DNA of 6,080 nucleotides from CAYSBK01 sp964429265. GTDB lineage: Bacteria; Planctomycetota; Phycisphaerae; Sedimentisphaerales; Anaerobacaceae. Shown in pieces: positions 6,080 to 6,080 of the stretch. How positions within the stretch are numbered: the stretch's first letter is position 1; every line of letters begins with the position of its first letter. The stretch spans positions 1-6,080 of the forward strand of contig CAYSBK010000148.1 in NCBI GenBank assembly GCA_964429265.1. Direction: 5' to 3'. The notes below the pieces were generated by a model, which searched no databases, had not been told where the DNA came from, and saw only the letters and a list, made by a program, of their open reading frames with translations. A program made the position numbers and the translations under genes.

Positions 6080-6080
6080 C

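Overview
The window most resembles a GC-rich planctomycete chromosome, probably a Phycisphaerae or Sedimentisphaerales relative. This is an inference from protein style. The left-edge protein ends in a Cys-rich, dockerin-like EF-hand tail (WLECDCD..., PGWCDG, then a canonical DxNxDGxVNFxD loop) of a kind common in that phylum. The 612-residue protein carries tandem 3-keto-disaccharide hydrolase (DUF1080) domains, a family greatly expanded in Planctomycetota. No rRNA, tRNA, mobile element or CRISPR array was seen.

Layout. (1) Bases 2-199, plus strand: C-terminus of a secreted or cell-surface protein with a dockerin-like tail. (2) Bases 201-856, minus strand: a 173-residue putative exported protein, preceded by a possible 45-residue leader ORF joined to it by an ATGA overlap. 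Its stop codon lies one base from that of the left-edge gene, tail to tail. (3) Bases 723-1003: a divergent control region with a sigma-70-type promoter for the next gene, including an A/T tract where an UP element would lie. (4) Bases 1004-3802, plus strand: a 932-residue exported protein of no recognised function with at least three distinct parts. (5) Bases 3803-3903: a short gap holding a near-consensus promoter. (6) Bases 3904-5742, plus strand: a three-domain exported DUF1080 protein. (7) Bases 5743-6080: an intergenic stretch and, on the minus strand, the likely C-terminus of another gene entering from the right, partly in an AT-rich patch.

The two large plus-strand genes each have their own promoter and ribosome binding site, so they need not form an operon. 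Most of the proteins look exported, which fits a region devoted to envelope or polysaccharide-related functions. Only the DUF1080 gene can be tied to a biochemical family. I see no clear multi-gene novel system. The most unusual items are the composite 932-residue protein, the translationally coupled leader ORF, and an in-frame hydrophobic/Arg-rich tail lying just beyond the stop codon of the right-edge ORF.
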